A stretch of DNA of 64,000 nucleotides from Tritrichomonas musculus (taxonomy: Eukaryota > Parabasalia > Tritrichomonadida > Tritrichomonadidae): contig JAPFFF010000009.1 of the NCBI GenBank assembly GCA_039105265.1, positions 744,001 to 808,000 of the forward strand. Direction: 5' to 3'. A program made the translations under genes and the position numbers. Positions within the stretch are counted from its first letter, which is position 1; each line of letters opens with the position of its first letter. The notes beneath the pieces were generated by a model. It saw nothing but the letters and a program-made list of their open reading frames with translations. It had not been told where the DNA came from and did not search any database. This document shows positions 26,278 to 39,921 of this stretch, in pieces.

Positions 26278-29076
26278 TCATTTCTTATTTTGTGTATAAT
26301 AATTGATAGATGTTGAATTAGGGTCACCTATTATCCAGGATTCAATAATATTCGGATTCTTCATCATTTTTTCTTTCTTCTTTTTATTCCTATAAGCAAA
26401 GAAAGAAATGCAAATGATGGTAACAATAAAAACAACCGCTGATATAATTAATACTAAAACAGTAATACTGAATGGAAATTTAAATGAATGGTCATCATAA
26501 GTTGGTGAAATAGAAGGAGTTGGTGTAATAAAGCAATCAGGATTATTAATTTTATCTGGTGGGAAATAATTCCATATTTTAGATCCATTACATTCAGATG
26601 GAAATATTACGCAAACTAGTTGAGAAAGATCAAAAACGTTATTGCTCATTGTGATTGAGCAACTAGCAAATTCTATGTATTCTAAAGGCGTATTGGAAAA
26701 GGCACCATCTTCTATTAATTGGAGGGATTTTGGAAATTGAATAGAAGTAAGTAATGTAATTTGAGAAAAAGATAAACGTCCAATTGAATTTAGATTTTCA
26801 TTTAATTTAATAATTTGTAATGAGCACATTGAAAAGGCCTTGTCTTCAACTTTAATTAATGAAGATGAAAAAATAACTTCTTCAAGATAACGATTTTGTA
26901 AAAAGCATGAATGGCCAATTGTCTCTGTATATTGAGGGATTTCAAATGAAGTACGATTTGTATTTCCATTTGGATATTGAATTAACGTCGTTCGGGGAAA
27001 ATTATATAAGCATCCTGATTGACTAAAAAAGAAATGATTATCCTCAGAAACCTCAAACGCTTCAATGCCTGTACATGAAAATGCAAGGCTACCGATAGAT
27101 GTTACCAATGATGGAATGTACATGATTCCTTTCAATTTCAAGCAATTTTTAAAAGCTTCACCCCCAATCATAGTAAGTTTTGGTGGAAGACTAATATTAT
27201 TTAATGATAATGAATTTGAAAAAGCCCCAGCATCAATAGAATTGATAGTTGAAGGGAAAATGATCTCTTTTAAGGAAACTGAATCAGAAAAAGTATCAAT
27301 ACCGATTTTTATTGTCCCTTCAAGAATTTCTACTTTTTCGCATTCTGAATAAGTTGCAAAGCTAATTGTTTTCTTATTAATACTTGAAAAAGGAATGCCT
27401 GGGTAAGCAATTTCAAAAGCTTCTTCAATAGATTTTGGTTCATGATCTTTTTGAACATTATTCTTATTTTTTTCACTATTTTTTACTTGTTCTTCTGTAT
27501 AAAATGCTGAATAAAGAACATTCTGATAAGATATAAAAAAGGTGTTGTTAATTGACATATCAATTCCTTCAATAAACGATGTTTTAAATGGATTGTTACC
27601 AATTTTTTCAATTGATGATGGTAATTTAATTTCTTCTGTTTTAACGTTGCAATACGTAAATGCATAAGAGCCAATTGATTTAAGCTTTGGTGGGAAAACA
27701 CTTGGGATGGCAAGATTTGAGCATAACCCAAATGATGATTGTCCAATTTTTAGGAGTTCATTTGGAAAATTAAGTGTAGCTAGTCTTGAGCATTGCATAA
27801 AAGCAAAATCACCGATTTCAGTAACAGAATCTGGAATTTCAATTTGAACAAGAGAAATGCATGATTTGAATGCTGAATTTTCAATTATTTTGAGTGTAGA
27901 TGGTAGAATAATTTGTGATAAGCTAGTGCAATCCCAAAAACAATTCGAAGGGATACTTGATAATTTACTTGTCAAGTTGATATATTCAAGTTTTGTGCAA
28001 TGCATAAAACAATTTTGTCCAATCATTGAAAGGTTTTGAAAAATATTGCCAAAATTAGACAATGATGTATATGAAAACGCATACTCGCCAATCGATTGAA
28101 GAGAATTGTTTCGTTTTCTGTTTTTCTGGAATTTTTCAGCCTTTTTCTTGAATTCATTTGAATCTTGATTGAAGTTATTGGAATTAAAGAAAATTTGAGT
28201 ATGTTTAATACTTTTGAGTACCTGTCTATCGCTACGCTTGTTATAAAAGTCATTGTTTTGATCTAAAGTCTTGATTTTAGTAATTTGAATTGCACTTCTT
28301 TTATCTTTGTCTTCGTATTGATCATTATCAATTATTATTCGTTTGAGGCTGGAGCAATTATAAAACGCATGGTGTGAAATGGTATCTATATTCCCAACTC
28401 TGACTGTCTCAATTAAAATACAACTTGAAAATGACCAAGATTCAATACAACTAACATCGTGAGGTATATCCATCGTATTTGAAATGCAACGGCAAAATGA
28501 AAATGCATGTTCTCCTATGGATTGAACTGAAGATGGTAGAGAAAAATATCGAAGTAATTCGCATCTATAAAATGAATAAGCCTCAATGCTAATTAAGTTT
28601 TTAGGAAGAATAATTGATTCAAGATTAACGCATGCATAAAAGCATGACTGAGGAATAGTGGAAACGTTTGTTGGAAACCGAAAAGAGCTCAATGAAGTGC
28701 AATCAAAAAATGCAAATTCTTCAATCGTTGTAATTGTTTCAGGTAATGAAATAGATTTTAGGTGCGTCTGATTTCTAAAGCATTCGAATTGAATTTTAAC
28801 TACAGTAAAATTTTGAGGTTCACTTAATAATGTGGCATCTGACGAGAAGTTATACCTTATTGCAAAAGAAGGTATATTTATCGATCCATATACTTCAAAA
28901 GTCAAGCATTTAAGTGAAACTGTGTTAGTATCTTCGTAAATCGAAAAAACGAATTTTTCAAATTCGAATTCATTTTCTAATATAGGTTTGCACGTTCCAT
29001 ATTCTCTGTTTTTAATTGCTTTTTTTGAGGCTGTCGCAAAAGTAATAAGGAAAGCAAATGGAAGATTATAAAGCAT
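26278..29076 (-). CDS. BspA-like LRR_5 surface protein with transmembrane anchor
   Basis: Using the ATG at 29076, the 932-residue protein starts with a signal peptide (MLYNLPFAFLITFATA). It then carries many BspA/TpLRR (LRR_5) repeats with phrases such as SIGEHAFSFC, IENSAFKSCISLVQIEIPDS and IGGEAFKNCLKL, each placing Ile/Leu at the beta strand and Phe/Cys near the turn. A Lys/Arg-rich insertion of ~90 residues interrupts the repeats at ~255-340. After a Thr/Pro linker (TPTPSISPTYDD) comes one transmembrane helix (ITVLVLIISAVVFIVTIICI) and a ~40-residue tail containing NPNI, similar to the NPx[YFI] endocytic signals in trichomonad BspA tails. The likely role is surface adhesion or receptor. 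It converges with the DRC7 cluster. Confidence 0.9.
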   Translation of the reverse strand: MLYNLPFAFLITFATASKKAIKNREYGTCKPILENEFEFEKFVFSIYEDTNTVSLKCLTFEVYGSINIPSFAIRYNFSSDATLLSEPQNFTVVKIQFECFRNQTHLKSISLPETITTIEEFAFFDCTSLSSFRFPTNVSTIPQSCFYACVNLESIILPKNLISIEAYSFYRCELLRYFSLPSSVQSIGEHAFSFCRCISNTMDIPHDVSCIESWSFSSCILIETVRVGNIDTISHHAFYNCSSLKRIIIDNDQYEDKDKRSAIQITKIKTLDQNNDFYNKRSDRQVLKSIKHTQIFFNSNNFNQDSNEFKKKAEKFQKNRKRNNSLQSIGEYAFSYTSLSNFGNIFQNLSMIGQNCFMHCTKLEYINLTSKLSSIPSNCFWDCTSLSQIILPSTLKIIENSAFKSCISLVQIEIPDSVTEIGDFAFMQCSRLATLNFPNELLKIGQSSFGLCSNLAIPSVFPPKLKSIGSYAFTYCNVKTEEIKLPSSIEKIGNNPFKTSFIEGIDMSINNTFFISYQNVLYSAFYTEEQVKNSEKNKNNVQKDHEPKSIEEAFEIAYPGIPFSSINKKTISFATYSECEKVEILEGTIKIGIDTFSDSVSLKEIIFPSTINSIDAGAFSNSLSLNNISLPPKLTMIGGEAFKNCLKLKGIMYIPSLVTSIGSLAFSCTGIEAFEVSEDNHFFFSQSGCLYNFPRTTLIQYPNGNTNRTSFEIPQYTETIGHSCFLQNRYLEEVIFSSSLIKVEDKAFSMCSLQIIKLNENLNSIGRLSFSQITLLTSIQFPKSLQLIEDGAFSNTPLEYIEFASCSITMSNNVFDLSQLVCVIFPSECNGSKIWNYFPPDKINNPDCFITPTPSISPTYDDHSFKFPFSITVLVLIISAVVFIVTIICISFFAYRNKKKKEKMMKNPNIIESWIIGDPNSTSINYYTQNKK

Positions 29077-30796
29077 TCTAAATTTCAATATTGAAAGAAT
29101 TGAATAAAAACTCTTTTAAAATTCATACATAGAAATCTCTACGTTTAAAAGTCAAAATGAGAATTTTTTAATTAATTTAGAATGTTACTTCTTATTTAAA
29201 TTCTTTTATTAATTTTATGTTTGAAATCATTAGATTAAGAGTAAACCAGATTAGATTTGATTTTAAAAAGTAATTCAATGAGTTTTCACAAAGATCTCAA
29301 CTAGTGAACTGAAATATTGAATTTTCTTATTATGAAGAATTGAAATATCCAAAATTCAAACATTAAGGGTAGAGTTTAATAGAAAATTTGAATTATCACA
29401 AAAATTGAATTAAAATGCTCTATAGTTTTTTATAAAAAATTTTGATAGAGATTTTAAATGAACTTGGCTGTTTAAACTTTGAAAAAATAATATAAATAAT
29501 ATTCTCAATTTTGAACAATTTATATATCAGGAATAATGAAGTAACAATTTATAATTACAAATAATTATGAATTTTTTTGCATTATATATTATAAATATAT
29601 TTTTTAAACTCATGATCACAAGAAAAAAAAAAAGATAAACAAATTTGAAAAAATTCAGAAAATAAAAAATTACTCAGAAAAAAAAATCAAAAATATATAA
29701 GGCAGATAGCATTAAGAACGTATGAAATATAGCCCATAACATAAATTTTCAAGGATTTTATCTTATATGCTGTTATTCTAATAAGTATTTATAATTCTAG
29801 AAAGGCTACAAACAGTAAATCATACTTTATGACAACTATGAAGAAGCATTTTAATAAAATTTGGCTTATTTTAAAAGGTCAATTTAAGGTCAATTTAAGG
29901 TCAAATTTTTTTAAGATATCTCCTTTTAGCTGCCATAAAGTTTTGATAGAAACCGTAACTTTTTAAAAAAAGAAAAACAACATTTTCTTGGAATAAAAGT
30001 GTAATAAACCCTTTTTGAATTTGTTTCCTATCAAAACTTATTGGGGTGACTATAGAATTTCCTTTCAAAATAAGATTAAATGCTCTAGATTATAAGATTT
30101 TATCTTTAAAAATAATTCAATTTTTTTTATATCTTAATTTATGATGTTCGATAATATTTTACAATTATAGTTCATATTTTTAATATATACAATGTATTAA
30201 TATTTATTTTATTAAACTGAAACCAAAATCTCAGTAGCACGATAGCTCTGAAAAAAAAAATATTTCAATAAAATTATTTTTTTCAGATCTCAAAAAGTGA
30301 AAATAATTGCTACTGAGATTTTGGTCGCTTCAAAAAGTTAAAATTCAATAAAAAAAATTTATTTTATTAATTATTAGATAAACTAGGAGTTAATGGTATA
30401 AGCAGCATAAACTAACTATTGTATTTGGCCAAGGGATTGAAAATTTCTACAAATTTTTAATTTTGATCACAATATTAGAATTCGAATGAAATCAGGTTCT
30501 TTGAGTTTTGGTGGGGAAAAATGTAGTCATGAGATTGTATTAACCATAGATAAGCCGATTTCCTTCGGAAAATTGCTGATTTGAGCTTAATAATTGATAG
30601 AAAACTTGTTCAAATCCTAAAAAAATAATGAAACTTTTTGAGAAAAAGTGAAGTGCTACTGAGTTTTTGGTTTCAGTTTATATTTATTAATATAAATAAT
30701 GCTAAATATTAGATTTTTAACAATAAAAAATATAATAAATATATATTTAAATAATAAAAATAAAAAATATAATTTTTTTCTGAATATTTTTTTATA
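29077..30796. other. A+T-rich spacer holding small inverted-repeat elements
   Basis: There is no gene. The BspA-like promoter should lie at 29077-29200; a TACGTTTA core is at 29140-29147. A short inverted repeat with arms ATAAAGTTTTGATAG (29935-29949) and CTATCAAAACTTAT (30028-30041) may be a ~110-bp MITE. An 11-bp phrase GGTCAATTTAA is repeated near 29878-29905. A larger MITE is listed separately. Confidence 0.45.
30215..30678. mobile_element. MITE with TA target site and AACTGAAACC ends, 464 bp
   Basis: The left end AACTGAAACCAAAATCTCAG and the right end CTGAGTTTTTGGTTTCAGTT are inverted copies with one mismatch, each next to TA, as in Tc1/mariner-type elements. A further inverted copy of the inner part (TGCTACTGAGATTTTGGT) lies at about 30309-30326. 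The left 110 bp are therefore a hairpin by themselves. There is no frame. Confidence 0.65.
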
Positions 30797-30919
30797 CCCC
30801 CAACTCGCTACAAATGGTTATTTTGGTGTACGTTATTTTGGTTAGCATAATTTTTTTTTGTTAACTGTGAAATTTCAATAAGGTTAACAAAAAAAAATAC
30901 GTTTAATTAACTGCTATGA

Positions 30920-33400
30920 TAGACTTGTGCAAAGTCCTGGACAAAAGGACTAAACAAACTTAGTTAATTTAAAAAACATTTTTATCTTTGAATTAAGGAC
31001 GCTAACTTGATATTTTTATTTTAAAAAAATGCGTTAAAATAATTTTTGATATTTTTTGTTTAAAATAATATGTAGGCTACTCATTTTTTTGAAATTAAAA
31101 AGTGCCTTTTTTTCGATTAATTTTTAGGAATATTCAATAAATTTAAAATATGAAATTGTATGCACAATACATATTTATTTTATCTTAATTAGAACACATA
31201 ATATCTATTATTCACGAACTTTTTTTCAGCTTCATTATTTCAAATATCACAAAATCAAGTTTATGTAATTGTGGTTTGGAATAATTTTTAGATTGATATA
31301 TAGATATGTATAACAATATTTAAATTAAAATATGCTTCCGAAAAGGATTTCTTCCAAAAAAGTTGAAACAAATATTAAAATTGATTTATCACAACTTACA
31401 ATAGACCTAGAGATATATTTTTGATATATTATATTCTCCATCGTCCAAGCTACAATTTGATATCATTTGTTTATTTCTAACTCTAAAGATAAAGTTTAGT
31501 TGAGAATTTATATTGAAAAAGTTGAATTAATAAACGGAATGATTCAATTTCCTATGACGCGAAATGAAATAATAAACGGTCAAGTGTAAAATTTGCTAAT
31601 AAAAATTATATATTTAAACTATAAATATATCATAGATAATTGATTAAAAATTATTAAATCAAAAGAATGAAAATTCATTGATTTTTCATTCAATTCCTAT
31701 TGAAATTATAAAAATAAATAAAAAGAGGCATGTCAACCAAAATTCTACTCGATAAATTTTTTTGAAAATGATAATATAAGATTTAAATGATGTATATTAA
31801 AACTTTTCCTCTTGAGCAAACGAAAACTTCTATACAGTTTTTAGTTTTCATTCAAATCATCATTTTTAACTCAATATCTTCAATTCAAAAAGTAGATATA
31901 TTCAAATTTGATATATTGAAAAATGAATTCTCTTTCATTTTTGATAAGATCATGATTGAATACCATTTCAATTTGAGAGATTTTTTATTGAATAGCTTTT
32001 CAATTTGAGAGAAGGTTAATTGAATATTCTTTCAATTTGAGAAGAATAAATATGTTTTATTTATAACTTGGAAATTGAATCATCAAAAATTTATTATTTG
32101 ATATAAATATACTTAGATATTTATTATGAATTTATAAAAGTAATTATATTTGCATGTTACAAAAAATTTAAAACAAATATTTTATAATATTTTATTTTGA
32201 TTTTATAAAGTAGGCAAAATCATTATTTGATTTATAATAAAGAAGTATATAACTTTTATTAATCAACAAAATAAATTTCTGCTCTAATATTCTCAAATAT
32301 TTATTTAAAATATAATTATTTGAAAAAGTTCGATCGGTAAAAATAAAAAATGATTTATTTCAAAATTTTTTTTATATAGTTTTACAGTAAAATGAAATGA
32401 ATTTAAAATAAGTTCTATAAATCCTCTAAAAATCATATTTTGAGCACTAATTATATTTTATTTTTTCAATGAACTATCAATTGAATTGAAAGTATAATAT
32501 TAGTGTATATTGAAACGTATAAAAGAAAATCCCAATATAATTATTAAAATGGCTGTTTTATTTTGATTAAAAAATGAAATATGATTAGTATCACAGCTAT
32601 ATGAAAATAAGACGTTTTATGTTTAGATATTTAAAGAATGTATAGAGTAATCATAAAAACCATTAGTATTTTGTTAATATTATTAAGTTGTAAATGTAAA
32701 GAATCTTGGATCTTATATTTCTATAGAGTTGATAAAATAAAAAATCAAAATTGATGTTTTTTACCTAAAAACTATTAATTTTTATTGTACAAACTAAATA
32801 AATGGATTCCAAAGATCATAAATACATTCTTCTTTTTTATATTAATCTTTTATAATTGGACTTATCTTATTTTCTACTTTCACTTTTTGAGAGCTTTTTT
32901 TTTGTTGATATGCCTCTAAATAAAAATACCATTCAATTTTTTTTCAAATTAAAAAAGTCGATTTTAAACTTTATCTTTTATATTTGAAAAATATTTCCTA
33001 TCAATTATTACTTAATTATATATGCTTTATTTAAATGTACCAAAAAAATAAAAAACTTGAAGAAAGCCTACACATTTAAAATATGCTTTTATTAAAATAT
33101 TAAAAAATTATATGTTGATCATTTAATTCTGCCCGAAAGTTTTTAATTCTCAATATAACGGATAACTTCATATATAAGTTATAAAATCAGTAAAATATTA
33201 AGTGAACAATCTTTTTTTATTTATATATTTATAGATTTGTTAAAAATCCATATTAAAAGGAAAAGTTGAATATATAATTTTTTTCAATAAAATTTAAATA
33301 TGTCATTTTTTTTCTTTAAAAAAAAAATGGACCTGACAAAGTCTTAAGTCCTGCGGTTGTCCTTGAAAAGTTTTATTGTCCTGGACTTTGCACAAGTCTA
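30920..33400. mobile_element. hAT-type element, non-autonomous, 2.5 kb
   Basis: Inverted ends TAGACTTGTGCAAAGTCC (left) and GGACTTTGCACAAGTCTA (right) are flanked by a perfect 8-bp duplication TGCTATGA (30912-30919 and 33401-33408). An 8-bp duplication fits hAT. Inside there is only A+T-rich non-coding DNA; the 73-codon frame near 31787 looks random. It shares the TAGACTTGT terminus with the short element at 45362. Confidence 0.8.
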
Positions 33401-33573
33401 TGCTATGAAACAATAAAAATTTATTTTCTTTTAAGGAATACATATATATGTAAAGCATTTATATGTTAGTTTTATTAATTTAAATTATAAATATAATAAG
33501 AAATAAAATAGTTTTTATATTGTAAAATACTTTTTTATTGAAAAAGTGTCACTTTTTATCGTTTATTTTAGCA

Positions 33574-34769
33574 ATGGGGAAGAAAAAGTTCCATTCCCCT
33601 CATAGAAAGTACCACTTATATCCTAAACGAGTCAATAGAGCAAAATCAAGATACTTTAGATTACTCAATGATGAAAGTATGAACAAGAAGAAAATTTTCA
33701 CAATTATCAAGAATGAATTTGGTATTCCACGAAGTACAATGGTTCGTTGGCGACGTAAAAGGAAGTTAGATCCTTTTTATGATCCATGTGATACCAGTGT
33801 ACATGGAACTTTCCACAGAATATTTACAGATGAGCAAGAGGAAAACATAGTGCAGTATATCGATTTAAATTACATTAAAATGGGCAAATATTTTTCAAAT
33901 TTTTATTTTGAAACCATTATTTACAACGCTTTTGACGAGATATATCCAAATCCCAAAACAGCTCCAAAATTTGAATGTAGTCCAGGTTTTATAAGCGATT
34001 TTAAAAACAGACACAGATTATCATCAAGATTAGCTCACTTTAGTCAGAGGCCAGTTAACAAAACAGAGGAACAAATAGAACTTGAAATTTAGAGTTTCAG
34101 ATCACAAGTCTCAAATTTAATTGAAAAAGTTGGAAATACAAATGAAGTAGCACTCAACGCAGATGAAACAGGATTTCAAGTGTTACCAACAACAATCAGA
34201 ACTTGGGCATTCAAAAATGATAGAACATAAGTATTAACGTTAACGAAAATGACAAAGATGGGTTTTCCATAATGGCGACTATTACATCAGAATATAAAAA
34301 ATTACCACTTTTTATTATAGCTAAAGCAAATGATGAAGATGAAGCAGAAGAACAAATCGGTGAACTTATTGAAAACAATACATTTACTTTTTCTGAGAAG
34401 TCTTATATGAATGCTACATGTTCTTCAAAATACTTACATTTTTTATGAGAATAAATCCCGATACACAAAAAAATTCACTTAATTATCGATAGTTATTCGT
34501 CTCACACTAGCAAACTCGCAAAACAAACAGCAAACCTTTTAAATATCGAATTAATCTTTATTCCATCTCATTTCACAGACTTGTTGCAGCCATTAGATAT
34601 AGCAATTTTCGCGCCACTCAAAAGTATGACAAACTCAAAAATCAGAAGACTACTTTTAGACAATGATGAAAAAATTATAGGTATGAAAAGATCGCTATAC
34701 TACTTACAAGAATCATGGAAAGATTTACCAATATTTACTTTGATGAATGCCTGGGATCAATATCTTTAG
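33574..34769 (+). pseudogene. Decayed pogo/Tc1-like DDE transposase
   Basis: The first part (33574-34092) encodes a helix-turn-helix DNA-binding region (IIKNEFGIPRSTMVRWRRKR) and a second DNA-binding helix bundle. After an in-frame stop at 34090, the same frame reads VALNADETGFQVLPTTIRTW with the first catalytic Asp. Frames further on give LPLFIIAKAND, then a broken ID.YSSHTSKLAKQ segment with the second Asp, then FTDLLQPLDIAIFAPLKSMT with the third. There are at least two in-frame stops plus frameshifts, so it is dead. It is probably the gene of the old element whose ends are at 30797 and 49205. Confidence 0.75.
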
Positions 34770-35444
34770 TCTTTTCAAAAGTCAAACTATATAAGATTAT
34801 CAAATAATTATCAATACTAAAAAAAAAAAACTTTTTCAATACGTTTATTAATATTCATTAATCAAAAAATAATTAATTGTCAATAATACTCAAAAATAGG
34901 AAACTATTATAAGATAACAATATTTTACTCAAAACACCAATTTCTTTATAATTAGTTCCTTTTTTAGTTTTATCTAATAATGTTTTGTTAGTTTCTTATA
35001 TTCATCCACATGACTTTTAGTTATTTTCTTTTTTATTTCAAAACAAATTTGGACATTTTATATTTTAATTAACATTTCGTCTATTAAGTTAACTTATTTA
35101 TTTTATCATTTAGCATTTAGTTCATAATTATTATTAATTTCATATCATTTTAACTCTACTTCATTTGATCGAATTTTCTTCCTTACAATTTCACATCCAC
35201 TTTCTCAATTCTACATCCACTTTCTCAATTCCACATCCACTCTCTCAATTTATCTTCTATTGTTTCAAATTCTCACCTAACATTATCAATTTTTCAAAAA
35301 AACAATTTTTAAAGATCTAATTCCTACTTTTACAATCAGAAAGTCTTTTATCAGATTAGTTATTTTATAAATAGTACTCTAAGATAAAAATATTCAGTAA
35401 TATTTTAAAATGTTTTTCAGAAATTTTATGAAAATGGAATATTA
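34770..35444. other. Remnant non-coding part of the old element, with a 20-bp tandem repeat
   Basis: There is no gene. At about 35193-35250 a ~20-bp phrase (CACATCCACTTTCTCAATTC) is repeated three times with small changes. The rest is plain A+T-rich DNA up to the TA target site at 35443. Confidence 0.5.
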
Positions 35445-35620
35445 CCCGTAGTTCTCACGAGGACTTTGAGTTTTTGATTTTTGAATACTTTATCAAAATT
35501 CTAAATAAATAGAAAAATCGATATAATATGAAACATAAATATCATGACGAATTTGTGATTTCAAATATTATAATATGATTATAATGATTTCATATATTTA
35601 TTCGTTTAATTATTTAAAAA

Positions 35621-37506
35621 ATGCTGATTTATTTTTCTTTTTTTAAAAAAGGAGAAAAGTGGTCGGAGAAAAAAATGACAGAAAAAAATATTTTTATGTT
35701 TGCACAATTATTTTCCTGGTATAAGGGACCAAGACCTACATTAGAAAATGATATAAAGTTTTATCTGCCTTTTTTATACGATAAAACTAAACTAACAAAT
35801 CTGCCGAAGAGATCTTCTTTAAGTGTATATTTTGATAAAGGAAAAATAGTATATACTGCAGATTTTTTTATGGAAGCATATTATGTTCATAAAATTCCTA
35901 CATATTATGGTTACCTCAATTTGTTCACAGAAATGAGAAAAAGATATCCTATACTCGATTCAGAAAATTTTTCAAAATTTAAAGATGAATGCAAAACTAA
36001 TTTTCCCAAAATAAAGCTACAAATACAGAATGAAAGGAATCCTTTTATAAAAGATGCAAATAAAATAAAGTTATCGGAAATGTCTAATTTCCAGTACGCA
36101 TGGACAAAAGGTATCGGCGATATAGAGAAAGGACAATGGTCAGAAACCAAAACTACCGATTATATAGAGTTTTTAAAAACAATTGCCACAAAAGGTAAAA
36201 TATTTTATAAAAACTGTAATAAAGAACTAAAAATAGACTGGATGAAAATATCCAGAACTTTTCAACGCTCTGGTGAATCTTGTTACGACAAAATAAAATT
36301 CAAGATTTATTTGAAATATATAACCAGTCGGATCAGAAAAAAACAGGAAATTATACATATAACACAAAGTTTATTAAGGCTTTAACCAAAAGACAGGAAG
36401 AGAAAATATTGAACAAGATATTAAACTTAATTGACGAAGGAAAACCTGTCACAACATATGACCTTTCGAGATTTGCTTACTATGAATTCTATGCTCCCGA
36501 AAATTTAGCTGGAAAGGCTATTATTAATTCTTGGTTAAAGCAAAAGAAGAATCCATTTAATGATGATGGTGATATAATAATTCCTGATTTTCAATCACTT
36601 GTTGATGGATTATTAGATGACACTGATGATACAGAGAAGTTTATGAAGAAGCATGGAATTTCAAAATTTTTAGTTAGCAGAACATGGATTTATAATTATA
36701 TGAAACGAAATGGATTGGCATGGAGAAAGCCACATTCGGAAAAAAGAACGGAAGTTCATGATGATGAAGTTGATATGTATCTTAATTTACTTGCTGATGC
36801 AATAATTCGTTATGGAGTTAATCGTGTTTTAAATATGGATGAGACCCACATAAAAACATTTGCATCGCAAGAAAAAACAATTGCTTTGCGAGGGCAAGAA
36901 ACAATTAAATTAAATGATGATGGAAAAGATCTGAAGGAGGGTACAACTTATATAGGGACTATTTGTTATAATCCTGAAATTAGATTTCCTCTTGTAATTA
37001 TTGCTAAAGGACAAACTAAAGCCAGCGAGCAAAAATATAATTCATCGAATTCTGAAGAAGATTTCATAATACATAGTGAAAGCGGTTGGAATGACAGTTA
37101 TACTATGGATCAATATTTGAATTGGCTTTCTGAGAGAATGGATCACCGTGAATTAGCCCTCATTCTTGACAAATACCCTTCACATGTAGATGAAAGTATT
37201 TCAATATCAGCTAAATACCTTGGGATTCATTTGATATATATTCCAGCTGGAGCAACAGGATTGCTCCAGCCTCTCGACCGAAGGGTTTTTGGCGTACTAA
37301 AGGCTTTAAATAAAAAAGATCAAAGCATCAATCCTGTTCCTCTAGACATAAAAAGATTTTCATTCGTGCATGATGAAACATCAAAGAATTTTAAACAAAT
37401 TAGTGATAACTGTATTAGATCATCCTTCAAAGGTATTCCTGGATTGGAATCGTATCTTCCAACAAGTTCAGAAAGCGAAAGCAATGGAGATGATTACTTT
37501 TATTAA
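35621..37506 (+). pseudogene. pogo/Tc1-like DDE transposase, one frameshift
   Basis: Two overlapping frames, 35621-36385 and 36280-37506, form one gene of about 610 codons. The join lies at about 36290-36300, where SCYDK in the first frame runs into IQDLFEIYNQSDQ in the second; the related copy at 51.8 kb reads SCYDKYKSLKKQG. The N-terminal 250 residues are family-specific and helical. The second frame has a helix-turn-helix (ISKFLVSRTWIYNYMKRNGL) and the DDE core: NMDETHIKTF, ALILDKYPSH and LLQPLDRRVFG. The rest looks intact, so inactivation is recent or the frameshift is an assembly error. The true start may be 35675. Confidence 0.8.
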
Positions 37507-37549
37507 AGCAGTGATTCTGATTGGGTTGAATTGGAGTGTTTAGAGGAAA

Positions 37550-38300
<751 letters not shown>

Positions 38301-38362
38301 ATTTTTTGTAGCTTGACGTTTTATTTTTAAATCAGATATAGCATGCAAACAATGAATATGCT

Positions 38363-38396
38363 CATTAATGACGAATTGATCAATTCGTCATTAATG
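38363..38396. repeat. Perfect 34-bp palindrome
   Basis: The half-site CATTAATGACGAATTGA is followed directly by its exact reverse complement, with no spacer. Just outside, AAATCAG (near 38331) and CTGATTT (near 38402) form a further inverted pair. It lies beside the HSP70 fragment. Cruciform formation or a fold-back insertion is possible. Confidence 0.9.
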
Positions 38397-39921
38397 GAAA
38401 CTGATTTTTTTCAACAAAATTCGTCTCTCAAGTTCTCCATTCAATTTTTTTGAAAAATTTATTGAAATTTCAAATGGCATTTTCAATATTCTTATCTCTT
38501 AAAAACAAGATATTCTTAATTTCTCAATCGACTCTTTGAATATTCAATGTTTAACAACGAATGGATTCAGAATTCTTCATCTGATATATTTAATATTTAA
38601 CTTACAATCAAAATTTTTAATTTATCCAGTGTTTTTTAATATCTATTTTATTTTCTAAAATTTGATCTAAAACAATATATGATAATGATATCTTATAATA
38701 TTAATATTATTTATCGTCGAAATTTAGAAAATTTTATTTTTCGATTCTGCTCTCCAAATAATAGTTGAATTTCATAATTAAAAAACAAAAAAACACAATT
38801 TATTTTTATTATTATAAAAATACAATTTCATATTAAATTGAAAGATTATAATGGTTACCATCAAAAAGTCTCAATGGCTGCAACTTTTTAATATGGCATA
38901 TTTTTTTATCTCCTCAATATTTTCTTTCTAATTTAATAGTTACAAAAATCATTTATTATTTGTTTATAATTGTTGTATATATACTTTTTATTCCAAAAAT
39001 AAAGGAGAATCAATTATTTTTTTTTATAAAACATATATATATATATATAAATTATATTTTACTAAATTAGGTGTGAGTTATTTTTTTATATTTGCATTTA
39101 TAATGATATGCATTTTAATTGTTTTGATATAAGAAATTATGTTGGTTAAAAAATTTTTTTGTAACAAATATGTTATATATTTAGGCCTTATTTTTTTTAC
39201 ATCACAAATACTATAAACGTCTTTTTAACGTCTTTTTTCGTAAAATAACGATTTTTTGATTTGTAGTATTAATGAAACTTTTTGAATGCGAATAAATTTT
39301 TTTTTATTTTATGAAGAATCAAAAATAATATTATTTAATTTGAAAAACATTTTACTATTTTATCTTTTTATTTTTAAATTATTTAAAACATTTTTAATAT
39401 AAAAAAAAATAATTGTAGATCAAGATAAAAATAAAAAACTAATATCGAGAAAATTACGTATTTACAATTGTAATTACAATTGTAATTTTTAAACGGACAA
39501 GTTGTATACAATTGTAAATACAAAAACCAAGGCTTATATATATTTTTATAATGTCATGAAAAATTATTCTTCATATGGTCTTAATTGTAGCAAAATGTTA
39601 CAGGCATTTATTATCTTTATATTAAAACATTTTAATAGAAAAATGGTGAATCTAAAATCATAATTCAATGTGATAAAATTTTATTCAGAAAAGAAGGGTC
39701 GAGACTAGCAAATTTATAATAAATATGATTATAATTAATATATTTTGTTTAATGACAGATAATAAATTTAAACTATTAATTATGATATATTTAATGCGAC
39801 AGAAAACAAGATATAACTATAAAAAAAAGATCACTTTTGAATTCAAATGCTGATCGTAATAGGCAAATTTTTAACATTGGATAATTTTGTTTAAACTTTT
39901 CTATAAAAAGCATTTTATTAA

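Noticed and set aside
31787-32008. 73-codon frame inside the 2.5-kb hAT element
   Set aside because: Random-looking hydrophobic sequence caused by repeated TTCAATTTGAGAG phrases, not a transposase part.
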